This document shows positions 41,392 to 53,368 of a stretch of DNA of 64,000 nucleotides, in pieces (within the stretch, counting starts at the first letter, position 1; every line of letters starts with the position of its first letter). Source of the DNA: Adiantum capillus-veneris (Eukaryota > Streptophyta > Polypodiopsida > Polypodiales > Pteridaceae). The translations under genes were made by a program, and so were the position numbers. The stretch lies in assembly GCA_014529385.2 (NCBI GenBank), contig CM043966.1, positions 90,098,587 through 90,162,586 of the forward strand, written 5' to 3'. The notes beneath the pieces were generated by a model, which saw only the letters and a program-made list of their open reading frames with translations, was not told the origin of the DNA and made no database searches.

Positions 41392-43400
41392 CCTCGGAAT
41401 CTCTCCCCCTCTCTCATTCGTGGATCTCGGCATGGCAAAGCATGGCTTTCGCCAAGGAGGAGGGCGTTTTCTGATGGTAAGGCCAACCCATGAGGGTGCG
41501 AGAGGATTGCATGCAAGCTTGCATGGCAGGAAGAACCGCTTGCATGGAGGACGATAGAGAAGCTTGCGGTTTAGCCAAAGAGGAGGGCACCGCGGGCACC
41601 AGCCCCTGCACACAAGGTTCGCCTTCGACGACTGCAGAAAATCACATGGCATTGGGTCCAAACGGGAGCGCCAGGCCATGAAAAGCCTTTTTCAATATGC
41701 AAGCAAGGCCCGGGGAGGACCCCATGACCCCCTGCGTTCGATTTTCTCCTGCGCTGTGGTGGCAGCATGCCATGGAAGCTCTTTTAAAAAAAAACGTTTA
41801 TTTTTTTATGTTTTTTTAGTCAAATTGCTCTAAATTTTAACCCCACCCAATTAGGGGTGTTGGCCCACGGGCTATCTTACTGCTTTTGCAAGGGCACAGA
41901 GAGGAAAGTGTACCACGAGCCCATCCCTACTGGTCGACCACGGCGGGCAAAATCTGTAGGGTTTCAAAGCAAGGAGGGCACGACCACAACGTGTCAGATA
42001 CATCATGACTTAGACAGGTAACGCCGTTTTGCAAGGCCATCGGCATGATGTCAGGACATCATGACCATAGACTTAACCTCGTCTTTCGAAGCTGTCAATA
42101 ACATGCAATCAGGAATTATGATGACAGTCATGTGGCAAGGAAGCTTCTCGGTTTCAGGAGGCAATCTACACAAAAATCACAGACATGGTATGCATATTTT
42201 GTTCGCTTTTCTTATTTGATTAGTTACAATTATGCAATGCAAGCAATTGCTAGAGCTGCAACACGCTGGGCATGCATGGTCATGCCACATGCAAGATATT
42301 GGCAGCATAGCATGTCGATTCGCAGGATTACTGAGACGGCAAGCACAAGGTGCTTTTGTCGCGCCAGCTTTTCGTGACACAAGCAAGCATGCACGACATG
42401 TCTTGGATGATTCTTATGCATGATTGCATGATCCGCACTCCAAACACAAGCATGGCTTGTGACATTTTGCGCAAAGCTTTGACTCAAAAGTAACCATGGT
42501 TCGAGGTTCACGGATGCTCGAAAACGCAGGCACTATGGCCAATACGACAAATTGCTCCTGAATAGGAGGGCATAAAAACCTTGCACGGTTGGATCATGCG
42601 GAGGTTTGTGTTTAGCAAACTTTGGTTGTCCAAAGACCAAGGACTGGTTCGACAACCAAATCCAAGCAAGGCTTGCGTACGAGATCAAGCCAAGCAGGAC
42701 ATTTGTCGATGAGGAAGAGTATATGTAGATCTAAGGCATGGTAGCATCCAAAGTGGGTCTACTGAAAAGTATCATGCAAAGACAAAGATTTCCATGATCG
42801 GCCTATGCTATGCGCATACAAAATTGGCGCAGAAATAGGTAATATGTTTGCAGGTTATTTCATTATGTACCAGACGGGTCTATAGGATATACGAGGGTGT
42901 CTGTGCAGATATGGCTATGAGCCGGTTTGGAATGAGTTTTTCCTTCCAAATTTCATGACAACTGGTTGCAGCACCAGCGACTAGGTTAGCCAAGTTTAAG
43001 TTTTTCTTGTTTTCCTTGTTTACACTTTACTTGGCAATTACTGTCATTGTGCAAAGCAAAGTGCTTTGGCAATTTTATTTGAAGCAAGGGTTCTCCCTTG
43101 TGCCAAGGTACTGCCCAATGATTTGGAATCACGAGCAGTGGCACACAAGTTTGAAAAAACTGGCAAAATAGGGAATATCACCTCACAGAATCCCTACCAG
43201 TTTAGACTGTGCACGGCACTAATGGTTTTGGCTCTCATGTTGGAGGCCATCACTCTCGCCAAGGGCTTAACAATCTGTATGCACGGCATGCTAGCCAAGT
43301 GGCATGAGTTCCACCGCTTCAGAGATTACGCTTCCGCTATCACACCAGACACTCTGTCACAGACAAACTAAGTTCTACATGGTTTAAATTTATGGTTGTT
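41390..43400. other. Element H interior, 5' part
   Basis: Fairly G+C-rich DNA with several short frames on both strands, the longest useful one at 43066-43371 (101 residues, no recognised motif). This is where gag would lie in a coding element. I could not identify gag, and no CCHC knuckle is visible. Confidence 0.45.
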
Positions 43401-46191
43401 GTCAACACACACTACCACTAAATGGATAAATCTAGGACCTATTTCACAGGCAAAGTGCCATATTAAGTCTTTTTTTTAAAAGTCACGACCCCATACATGG
43501 TAAGAGGGTCAAGCTGTGGCTTATGTTTTCTCTTCCCTCTCTTAACGAGAGCGTTATACAAGCAGATTGTTGCGTCCTTATATGATAAGCTACAAGTCAT
43601 GCATAAGATGAATCAAAGCACACAGATTGGGCACAACATATACAAAGTCGTCACATAAGGAAAGTTCCTCAGCCCAGCATTTTCTCTCTCTCTTTCTTCC
43701 TTCCCTCCATGAATAATGAAACCTTTCTACGCAGTTTTTGATACAAGTTTTGTTTGGGAGTCATCATGAGCCAAGGTGCTCTAACTCTCAGCTAGTGATA
43801 GCCGTTTTTTCGGCTCTTTGTAATTGCCACAGTGAGTTACCTCACCCTACCAAAATCACCCAAACACTGTGGCTATCCCTACCATTTCACTGTACATAGG
43901 CGTGCGTGAGTCACGGGACTTTTCCCATATCTTCTTAAAAACCCTCAGCTAGCTAGTCATTGGGCTAGGTGAGCCAAAAAAAATAAAAAAAATAAAAGTA
44001 TATTATGGCCTCTTTGTGTGTAAATATTTCATTGTATATATGGCCTAAATATAGGGATTTTTTATAATTATTTTGGTATTTTATTTAAATATTTCTACTT
44101 AGGTGTGTGTTTTATTAAACCTATGTACACCTTCTTTCATCCTCTTACACCATAATTTTATTTTTTTGCCAATATGTACATACTCTAACCTCATATTTTT
44201 CCTTTATACAAATCACTCCCACATTTTCACCCTCACCCTCGTGAAAACAAAAAATTGATTTCCACTCATTGGTTACTTTTATTATATTATTTACTTGCAT
44301 ACATTTTCCTCTTTCACCCAAAATAATTCAAGGAGGGACCATATCATATGATTCCAATATCTTTCCATATCCATAACTCCTCCATATTTTTATTATTATT
44401 TTTACTCATTATTCTAACACCATGTGCTCATTGAGCTAAAGTCCATGAATAGTCCATACACTAGTCCCACCATGTATATATTTCTTATTTCACCAATAAT
44501 CCTCCTCCATGCATGGGTCAAGGGCAACTTGAATGCTTTGTATTATAATATGACAAAGGAGGGGCTCACTCTTGGATGCATTGTACAAATTCAACAAAGG
44601 AGGGGACCACTAAAAGACTTTTGCAGGCCTAAAAAACAGGCTTTTTGGTGAGAATTTTGGCACCTATCTCCACTCCGAATTTGGAGCGGTAGTCAAAAGA
44701 GAAAATGTAGCCCACGCTCTGAATAATCACCCCAAATTTTTTCATGATTTTTGGAGCTACCAGCTGTGAGCTATGATTTTTTTAGTGGACCCCAGTTTTC
44801 CCATGCTATGCAGCCACACTCTCTCTTCCACTTTATCATTTTCCTCTTTCACACACACTTCTCCACTCATCATCCCCATCTCTCTCACCACTCCTCTCTG
44901 CACACTACTCACCTTCTCCTCAACCTTGAAGAATAAGAGAAACCATGGTGAACTCATACCTCCCACACACAATTCCATTCCAAAATTGACCACCTAGTCT
45001 CATTTTTCCTCCTCCAAATTACCCATATCTATCAAAAAACCACAAAATTCAGCCTCTTCTCTTAAAAGACAGCATCATGGTGGTTGATTACTCAGCTTCA
45101 ATTACCTTGTCTCCCAAGGAAGGTCAAGAGTGGAGAAAAAATGTACCGTCAAAGCTAGTGGACCGTCAACAAGCGTCAAAATTGGCCCTACTCAAGACAC
45201 TTGGAGCATCAACCTTGTAAGAAATCCACCTTTTCTTACCTCTTAAGAGTTTTTCTTCCTTATTTGTATCCTACATGGATACTCCCATTGTAAATATTCA
45301 ATTCCATTTGTAAATTAATACTAACTCTACTAACACTAACCCACTATGAAAAGTCCTATCACCTCCATTTCTCTCCTCTCTCTTTCCCCACCAACTTCTT
45401 GATAATTCCAAGCAAAAGAAATTAGATAAATTGCTGAAAATCTAACCCAACCATGGTTAGAGGAGTAACCCTAGCCTTCAAAATTGCTATAAAAGGAGGG
45501 TGTAGCTAGCATAAAAGGGGGGGAAGCCATAAGCAAGAGCACTATGCTATAGCTTGAGAAGCCAAGCTCAACCTCTCTAGAAGGAGCTCTTGAGTGGAAG
45601 CTCATTGTCTTATGTATGTGCATGTGTTGTAATAGGGGATTAGCAAGGGAAATCTATGCCATTGTAAGAGAGAGAGTAATCATTCAATTGAGAGTAGGAG
45701 ATCTATCATTTCTCCTACTAGTGTAAGCCCAACATTCGCTGAATCAAGGAGGGTGGATTTGGACTAAGCTTGGATACTTTGTCTCCCTTCCAACGTGAAG
45801 TAATGGACAACAATGATGTGAAAGTGTCTTGGTGTTTTTTTTTTTGTTAAGTTCTTGATAGCTTGTCTCTGGTGTTGTCATCAATCTAGCCATAAATCCC
45901 ACATACTGTAAGAGGGCGACAGGGTGGAGAGGACTCCCCTGGCCTTAAGACAGTGATTGGGGTGGCTTTTCTTGTGATGTGTTGTGGTGAAATTTACGCA
46001 AGCTATGTTGAACAAGTACTAATCTCACTTTGATTTGTCATGACAGATTTGTAAGAAGGTATTAATGCAACAAGCACCCCCTCCCCCTTTCTCTCTCTTT
46101 CTTAAATATATAGTTGTGTTTGCTTGATCATTGCCGATACGTTTCAAAGCAGCCCGAGCACTATCTCTCTCTCTCTCTCTCTCTATCTATC

Positions 46192-46242
<51 letters not shown>

Positions 46243-46300
46243 TTTTAGTGTGTGAGAGTATTCCATTGGTGTTAGGGTTAGTGTAAATTCCTTGCTTGTT
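43401..46300. other. A+T-rich block inside element H with a promoter-like site
   Basis: The base composition differs clearly from the flanking H interior: long A/T stretches from 43970 to 44420. A strong TATA box GCTATAAAAGGAGGG lies at 45488-45502, followed by a G-rich leader and a transcript-like region with (CT)n at 46163-46239. This resembles the U3-R-U5 layout of a long LTR, so a solo LTR or second insertion inside H is possible. I could not fix TG...CA ends or a target duplication. Confidence 0.35.
46163..46239. repeat. (CT)n microsatellite
   Basis: Interrupted CT tract with a few CTAT units. Confidence 0.93.
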
Positions 46301-48987
46301 TGTGGGTTGCTCTAACGATTCTCCTCTTTTGCGTCTTAGTTCGCTCTTAAACTAGGTGGTGCCCCTTGTGTAGTTGGGATTTGGCGGTGGGTTTGTTGTT
46401 TTGGTTTGTGTTGTGTTGTGCCCCAGCCCCATTGAGCAGCACGGGAGCCTTGAAGGGTGTCTAGAGGCCACTCTTCTTGTTGCCCGCCCCGGACCGCCTC
46501 ACTAGAAATTGGGCAAGATGCCCTTTACATCATTCTTCATCATTTAATCAATTGAACACTAATAAGGGCTAGGAGCCACACATGCTGGCTACGAGTCCTG
46601 GCTACGAGTCATTGTCAGATCTTGGGTACAACCCAACTGTTGACATTCCTTGGGTGCTTGTTCTTAAGACCGAATAGACATACCCAGTGTAGTACACAAC
46701 GACGTTAATGGACAAGCAAGAGTCTTGTCATTACGGTTGTTTCGGTGTCATTTTTGCACAACATGGTTTCAGTGTGACACTTGAGTTGAGTTTTGATAAC
46801 CATAAACTCAACTCAACTGATTTCTACCATGGATGTTAGAAGCAACATACCGTTGCGACAGCATGGCTATCCATAAGAGCTAGGCTTTCCACTGGTGTGG
46901 ATCTCCTCTCTCTCTATAGCACTATGAGTGTCTATGGACGCAATGTTTTGGGATAAGACCCCACGGGTGCTTACTAAATCACCTCATAGGCATTGAGGAT
47001 CACAGGTTGATCTACTCCCGTTATACTTTCAAGGAGAGCATTCTGCAATCTACCACACGAAAGCGGAAAACTTTGACTTTTCAAGTTGATTCTCATCATT
47101 CTGTACCCAGTTAACTAGGTTGGTTACCGTCACCTGCTCGTTGAGCAATTTCTAAAAAAGGTCTTACCAAGTGGTTTGACTTCGTTAATTTTTTCCAAAG
47201 GGTTTGGATTGTGAAGGCAACACCCAGGGTTTCTAGTGCAATGTTGCTTACATTTTTCACAAGTGGACGACGTGTTCCTTTGTATTTGAATACGGGTAAC
47301 TAAACATACAATTCATTCTCTAGGGCAATGCCAAGGGCATGTCGAAACAAGTATTTTGGGCCGTAGTGTCCACTGTACATTATGCTATGATGAATCCACT
47401 GGTCGGATTCGATTTGGCAAATGTTGTCATATGGGATACAACATGGTCTAGAGACTCAAGGAGTTCGGTTTAGCCAGTGTGGAGCAATGAATGAGGATCC
47501 CTCTCACTCTTGTCGCGGAGCGTTTAGAGTTACCTCCACATACAAGTACATCTTGTACTTGAAGGATGTTCTTTTTTACACATTCTTACATGAGACATAT
47601 TCCACATGTGGAGAATATGAGTCTCTAGACTGACACTGGCGCCATTATTTCAAAAATGTGTCACGACAAAGTCCCTAGGTGCTGGTTACATCTGTTTTCT
47701 AGACCATTTTCAGCATGACGTATCAAGAGCAATTTCATAGCCAAAAATTGTTGGATACTTAGAATGACTTGTTCATGAACAAGTACTGCTAAACAACATT
47801 ACAGATGGTTGTTTACACATATAGCAAAGCTCTAATTTGTTAATGACAAAGTTTCATTGTTTGTACCTAGAAGTGATCCATGTTTCACCTTCTATTCTGG
47901 TTCAGACGTTTTAGCAAGGCTTGCACGCGATTGCAACTGAAAGTATTTAGTTCCTTTCAGCACTATTCCCATTCCTTTTTAATGTGTGCTAGGCGCATCA
48001 CATTTGCCCTAAGTATTGGAAGGGATTACCATGGACATACAAGTTCGGATCTATTTTTTGCTAGATGCATGCACACTAGGTGTTATGGGCCCTAGTGTTT
48101 AGCAAAGTCTGATTTGGAACGGCATGCATATTCCTCAAGTTGTGGCTTATGAAGCATTTTTGCACTCTATGTGCAGTATTTCAATGAGTTTACTTTTTGG
48201 TCTACCAATCACCAATAGAGGTCATGGCTTGGTTTGGGTGCTTGTAGATCTTTCAAATTAACCACGATGGTTATTCATCCAATTGTTGATTCCTCAGCAA
48301 TGTGGTACGATGTTGTGATCCCCGTTTACCAGCCATCTAGAAATATTGTTTGTCAATCGTGGGGGGAAAAACACCTCAGTACTGTCAGTTATCCAAGGGG
48401 ATAAGCAAATTACAAAGTGTAATCTTGTGCTAAAAGGATATGCAAGTGCGTACGTTAGCACCACGCGATCCAATCAGTAAGCATGTATTTCTCTACTTGG
48501 AGTTTGCTTATAAAGTTAAAGCATGGTTGCGACTAGGTGTAGTCTCTTCATGTATAAGTCAAATTTCTCAACCTTGAACACTAGTGATGGTGGGGTTGTT
48601 TACTGCTAAAATTGGAAAACAAGTCAAGGACTTAAACTTGGCTGATGAGTATGTTAGCAAGTTACTTTCATGGAAAGTGAAAAGAGGTGCTCTTTAGGGT
48701 ACATCTTTTGTGTGATAACTCATTTTGAATACTCATGTGTGTTTTAAATGGAGTCTACACACAATGATAGGATAGGAATCGGTAACACAAGCTGGTTGCA
48801 AATGGACAACAATGTGGAAAATCAAGATGTTACAGTTGGTTTCATTGAACCTCCAGCGGAACCGTGTTCCGGTCAACCAAACAGCTAGATCCATGAAGGA
48901 TGCCACTGGGGAAAAAGTTAGTGTTCTTAAGAAGAAGTTTCCCACTTTTATTTTCGAGGACGAAAACTCCTCTTAAGGGGGGAGTAA
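46301..48987 (+). pseudogene. Element H interior, 3' part with gypsy pol traces
   Basis: At 48195-48270 the plus strand reads F-G-L-P-I-T-N-R-G-H-G and V-L-V-D-L-S-N, the gypsy integrase core around the first catalytic Asp. It aligns with 85-198 at the window start. The last 60 bases before the polypurine tract read F-I-F-E-D-E-N-S-S and a stop, the end of pol, and align with the minus strand at 1255-1400. Between these anchors no frame stays open for more than about 75 codons. A 13-base unit CTGGCTACGAGTC is duplicated at about 46582-46608. Confidence 0.6.
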
Positions 48988-49140
48988 TGTCAGGACACCG
49001 GCAAGGCCAGACTAGACAAGGGCAAGGCCGGGCTAGGCAGTGTGGAAAGGGAGTCCAACTAGGGCAAAGGGCCAGGGGCCATGCTATATAGTGGGTGGTT
49101 GGGTGGTGGACTCCTAGGTTCTAGTTCCCCTGGTCTTACA
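48988..49140 (+). repeat. Element H 3' LTR (153 bp)
   Basis: Direct repeat of 41079-41230. Preceded by the polypurine tract AAGGGGGGAG. Confidence 0.92.
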
Positions 49141-50522
49141 TTACAAGAGTTAAGTACTTTTTCCATTGTGAGCGTTGATCTACTTATGTGACATAGGTCT
49201 TTAGTAGATCAAGAATCGTAAGATTGGTTATCTCACTTTGGCCGTTTGTGGGTGATAGGCCGAAGAGAAATTCAATCTTGTACCTAGATTTTCAAAGAGA
49301 CCTTTCAAGAAATTACTGGTCATTCTAAGATCTCTATCTGACACGAAGGATGTTGGAAATCCATGGTGTTTGAAAATCTGGGATATAAAGAGAGTTGTCA
49401 TTTGGTGTGCCTTAATAGTCTTTTTGACAAGAATAAAGTGTGCTTGCCTGCTAAACCTGTTGACTATTTCCATATTCTTGTAATTCCATGGATAGCCTTG
49501 GGTAATCCAAAGATAAAATCCATGGATATACTCTCCCATGGTGAATTATGGATTGGCAATGGCTGGAGTAATCCAGGTTGCTTCCCTCTATCACACTTGG
49601 TCTTTTGGCATACCACACATTTTGAAACATACTCTTGTATGTCCACTTTCATGGTAGGCAAATAAAAGTACATCTCTACTCCTCGCAAAGTAGGTTGAAT
49701 GCCTCTATGTCCCGCATAGGGAGGAGCATGGGATTCATACAGGACTTCCTCACGAAGGGAGTGGGTAGCACATAACCTATTGCCATGGAGAAGATACCAT
49801 CCTGCAAGGTGAATGGTTCCTCTTTCTTCCCCAAAGCAAGGGCTGACATGATGTCTTTAAAGTTAGGGTTAGTAGCACACTAATCTATCATAGAAGATAG
49901 ATCATTGTGAGTTGCTATAGACACTGCACTAACTTTGGTCTTCGTGAAAGTGCATCCCACTTGATTGTGCTTACCCGCAATGTGAGCAATATGAAAATTA
50001 AATTGCGAATTAAAATTTGCCCACCTCATTTGTTTGTCAAAAAGCTTGGTTTGTGTCATGAATTACCTGAGACTTTGGTGGTCAGTTTGCAAAATAAATG
50101 GATTCCCCAATAGATAGTGTTTCCATGTGTCTAGGGCATCTAGAACAGCTAAGATATCTTTCTCATAAATACCCAAGGCCCAGTCATCCGTATTGAGCCT
50201 TCGGCTCTCATATGCTATGGCATGCCCTTTTTGAAGCAAGACTGCTCCAAGGCAATCACCACAAGCATCACATTGGACCTCAAATGGCTTTGAGAGATCC
50301 GAAAGCATAAGGAATGTTTGGGAGGTAAGCTTCTCTTTGAGTTTGTCAAGATCATTTTGCTCCTTAGCAGTCCATGAATACTTAATGTTCTTCTTTGTTA
50401 AGTCATGTAATGGTCTTGCTATTTGATTAGAATTTTGCTATGAAGCGTCTATTTTATGCACACATACCAATAAAGCTTCTTAGCTCATGTAGATTCCTTG
50501 GATTAGGCCTTGCTTTTATTAC
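49141..50522 (-). pseudogene. Chromovirus F integrase core and RNase H
   Basis: Minus 49464-49688 has the zinc-finger part C-V-V-C-Q-K-T-K and S-M-D-F-I-F-G-L-P. 49228-49539 has H-F-I/H-F-I-L-V-K-K-T and S-D-R-D-L-R-M-T-S-N-F, continuing to S-S-A-Y-H-P-Q-T. 50063-50308 has the RT connection and RNase H: F-E-V-Q-C-D-A-C-G-D-C-L-G-A-V-L and I-L-Q-T-D-H-Q-S-L-R. The region between, 49700-50060, is collinear with 13720-14120 of B but closed. The right end at about 50522 is a deletion junction. Confidence 0.88.
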
Positions 50523-51371
50523 CTCCCTTTTGTCCTTTGCATCGCTTGCAAGGAATTGCTTCATGATGGAAACTCATAGAGTTTTCCATGTCTTTGGGGC
50601 TTTGTCGTTGCCACGAATGCTAGCCCACCATTGATGAGCCAATTTTTGGAAGTGCATAGCTACATGGCGTAGCTTGGAGGACTCAGCCCTCATCTCCAAA
50701 AGCTGCATCAAATTGTTGGATGAAGGCCCGTACTTTGTCGATAGCACCAAAGGTTCCATCATAGGTGAGAAAAGAGATACTCTTTCCTCCCTCTTTGAAC
50801 TTCTTGAGCTTTTGGGACCTTCACCATGCAAGGTAAGATGTGATGTCCTCCCCTCTTGTATTCTCTAAGAGAATAGCCATAGCTTTTGTTGGAAGAGGAG
50901 GAAGGTGAAGAAGAAGGAGAAGAGGGTGACCTCTTTCTTGCCCTTTTATTCCTTTGTTTCCTCTCTTCCCCCTTTCGGAGTGACGAGGAGAAGGACTATG
51001 GGTTAACCATTTCCTCTTAAGAGGAGTTGGCAATCGTTTAGTCCACCGTCTTCATGGAGCCACATCTTCGAAGGAACTTAGGGATTCACTACTTTCGCGT
51101 TCTTTGGATTCCTCCTCTCATATGGGAGAGAGTCTTCTTTTGGGGTCTCATCAAGAGGCCTCCTAAGCTCTCTCTCCTCTTAGAGAGGAAAGGAAATCCC
51201 ATAAGCATGAAGTTTTTGAGTAATTTCGGCTTGCAAAGCAGGTTTGCCCATAGCTTGTTGCAACCTAGTAACAAGATAATTAACAAACATGGGGGCGTCA
51301 TCATTAGCAGCTTCATGTGCAAAATCAAAGTTATCAATGTTCATTCTACTCTCTTGGTTATTATCAGTCAT
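50523..51371 (-). pseudogene. Chromovirus F gag, partial
   Basis: The start codon at 51371 opens M-T-D-N-N-Q-E-S-R-M-N-I-D-N-F-D-F-A-H, parallel to the B gag start. The body appears as the minus frame 50574-50831 (K-L-A-H-Q-W-W-A-S-I, typical of gypsy capsid) and charged linkers at 50821-51033. The C-terminal knuckle, protease and most of RT are missing: the gag sequence passes directly into RNase H-side sequence at about 50523. Confidence 0.8.
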
Positions 51372-51788
51372 GATAATTAAACTGATGTGTTTACTTAGTG
51401 TATGTTTGGCAATTCAAAACCTTAGTTGCTACTCCTCTTAGCCTTTGAAAATAGGCACTTAAGTATCGACACCCACGGCTCGAATTGGTTACTTATAGAG
51501 AGTAGTGGAGTGGGTCTAACATAGTAGAATTGTTAAGGGATATCTCCTTTCAGACTTCTTATGGCTCAATAATGGTAAAGCCGTAGACAAGTCTAAAAAG
51601 ACTCCATTATTAAGACCAAAGCTCCCGAGGTTTGCATCATATCCTACATAGTGGGCTCAACAAAACCGATGGCTCAACAAAACCGACAATAGATCCTAGT
51701 CCCACTTACCCTAATATAATTAACAAAATCAACCATTAATAGGCTACTTAAGGACCTCTCTTCTTAATCAAGAAAAGAGAAACCAAAT
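51372..51788 (-). other. Chromovirus F 5' leader
   Basis: Non-coding leader between primer site and gag, collinear with 17414-17805 of B. A short sequence ATGGCTCAACAAAACCGA-like unit is repeated in tandem near 51655-51690. Confidence 0.6.
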
Positions 51789-51801
51789 GCTCTGATACCA
51801 A
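51789..51801 (-). other. Chromovirus F primer-binding site
   Basis: Minus-strand TTGGTATCAGAGC directly against the LTR. Unlike B, the canonical form is kept. Confidence 0.9.
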
Positions 51802-53368
51802 TGTAATGGAAATGGCCTATGAACTTTGAGAGTAAAGGAATTAGGAAATTAGATAAAGCACTTTTGGGAGGTTACTTTGTGAGCATAGCGAGTGAACTTA
51901 ATTGATGGTAGCAACATAAGCATGGTACTTAGTTAACTTGGCATGAACAATACTTTTGCAAAATAGATTTTAGAGAACATGACAACAGTTGAGGACCAGA
52001 TTCATGTAGATCCGGCCCCCCTCCAATAGGCATTTGTATTATAGTTTCTCCCATCAAGAGAGACTTGGTACAATACAATCTTTGTGTTCCTTGTGATCTA
52101 GGTGATGCAATGAAGATGGAAAGCTTCATGCATCACGAGCATAACATAAACTTTGTAGAAAGCATTAATTATCCCAAGCCTCGGTCCCAAGGCCTCAAAC
52201 ACCTTCGAAGGTGGAGAGAGCTAGCGGGAATGAGGGTAGGGAAGAGGAAGAAGAAACATTCCACAGGAGAAAGAAATAGTTCCTCACTTATCATCACTCT
52301 TCTTGCCAGCATACATAATAACATAGTAATGAAGGTGGAGAATATGGCAAGCTTAAGCATTGAAGCATGGCTCTTGGTTGGATTTGCATTCCATAGCCAA
52401 GAGTGTTGGTGTAGGCACTCAACTTCTCAACAATCTTGGAGAAGGAGGTGGAGTTCCTCTATTTTCACCAACTGAGAATTCATGAAACAAATGAGTGTGT
52501 GAGAGGTGTATACCCCCCCAAGAATACCCCTTGCTTGCTTTGGGCGAGCCCTCCCTTTCGCTCATTGGAACCCTCTCCTCCTAGTCAATCATATGCACCA
52601 TGTATTTCAAGTACATGGGTAGTCTTTGGACAAGTGTCCTCCTTACCCCTTAGAGAGAGAGATCTTGAAAATATCTAGATATTTGTTGAATTGAACTAGA
52701 AGCTCATTGGACCCCTCTTTAGCCCAGCCAATAGGATTCAAGCACACCATGTGGCTAAGCATAGGGAGAGTCTGACATGTGTCCATGTGCCCCTTGAGAA
52801 AGGGGGTGCCTTTTGGGTGAGTCGGAGGGTAAGTCAAAGATTTCCCTAACTTTGAGGCTTTCCCCCTCCTTTGTAGGGTCTCTTTTTGACTCAAGCACCT
52901 TACCCCCCATGCATTGGGAAGCTTCTCAAAGCACCTTAGTCATCAAGCATGACAAGCACCTCAAGCACCTTAACCATCAAGCACGACAAGCACCTCAAGC
53001 TTAGGTCAGTTCCCACCTCAAGCTCAGTCCTAGCTTGCCTAAGGTCTAAGGACTTTTAACACTAACCATTGGAGGTCTTTAATAAAGCTAACCCTAAGGG
53101 CTTTTAAGCTCCATTAGCTAGCCTTGCTCACTAACCATTGGAGGTCTTTAATGAAGCTAACCCTAAGTCTTTTAAGCTCCATTAGGTAGCCTTGCTCTTT
53201 GTCAGAACATCTCTCATTTGGACCCCTTTGCCATTGGCCCCGTGTTGAGATAGATCCGTAAGCACATGTCTATATTCTAGCCCTTGTTCCTGTTTATTAT
53301 CCCACATTAAATGATTAGTTTAATATGAGAAAATCATTTGGGTTGGTTAGATATTAGATTTTATGACA
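51802..53368 (-). repeat. Chromovirus F 5' LTR
   Basis: 1567 bp, with the same ends as the B LTR (TGTCATAA in element orientation) and blocks of similarity such as the region around 51945-52085. It lacks the (GT)n tract of B. Near its far end it has two local tandem duplications: about 52940-53003 (CAAGCA-rich units) and 53061-53196 (two units of about 68 bp). No partner LTR exists in the window. Confidence 0.85.
53061..53196. repeat. Tandem duplication (2 x about 68 bp) in F LTR
   Basis: Unit 1 at 53061-53129 and unit 2 at 53130-53196 both begin CTAACCATTGGAGG and end CCTTGCTC, with a few differences. Confidence 0.88.

Larger units (their letters stand above)
41079..49140 (+). mobile_element. 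Element H: 8-kb LTR element with 152-bp LTRs and almost no coding capacity
   Basis: LTRs at 41079-41230 and 48988-49140 differ by three substitutions and one indel by eye. A perfect primer site TTGGTATCAGAGC follows at 41231-41243, and a polypurine tract AAGGGGGGAG lies at 48975-48984. The flanks CTACA (41074-41078) and TTACA (49141-49145) match at four of five bases, and removing the element rejoins the integrase sequence of F. The interior of about 7.75 kb has only traces of gypsy pol near its 3' end and no gag, protease or RT I can recognise. The young LTRs with a dead interior point to a large non-autonomous derivative copied in trans. Confidence 0.88.
35057..53368 (-). mobile_element. 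Chromovirus F (Ty3/gypsy), 3'-truncated, interrupted twice
   Basis: A minus-strand relative of B. Its pieces are 35057-35290, 40466-41078, 49141-51801 and the 5' LTR 51802-53368, separated by Copia G and element H. Integrase and gag starts are close to those of B, but the LTR has diverged enough to call it a second subfamily. The 3' LTR is absent: F stops at 35057 against Copia D, with no LTR end on either side. A further internal deletion near 50523 removed protease and most of the RT. It cannot encode any complete enzyme. Confidence 0.88.

Noticed and set aside
41247-41679. Overlapping frames rich in Ser-Leu or Arg-Glu repeats
   Set aside because: They are translations of the (CT)n tract. 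The same applies to the frames over 4344-4415, 18994-19069, 55052-55139 and 61781-61894.
43066-43371. Gag of element H
   Set aside because: The 101-residue frame shows no capsid or zinc-knuckle motif.
45481-45502. TATA box as promoter of a host gene
   Set aside because: No host coding sequence lies downstream. The context fits a retrotransposon LTR or leader better.
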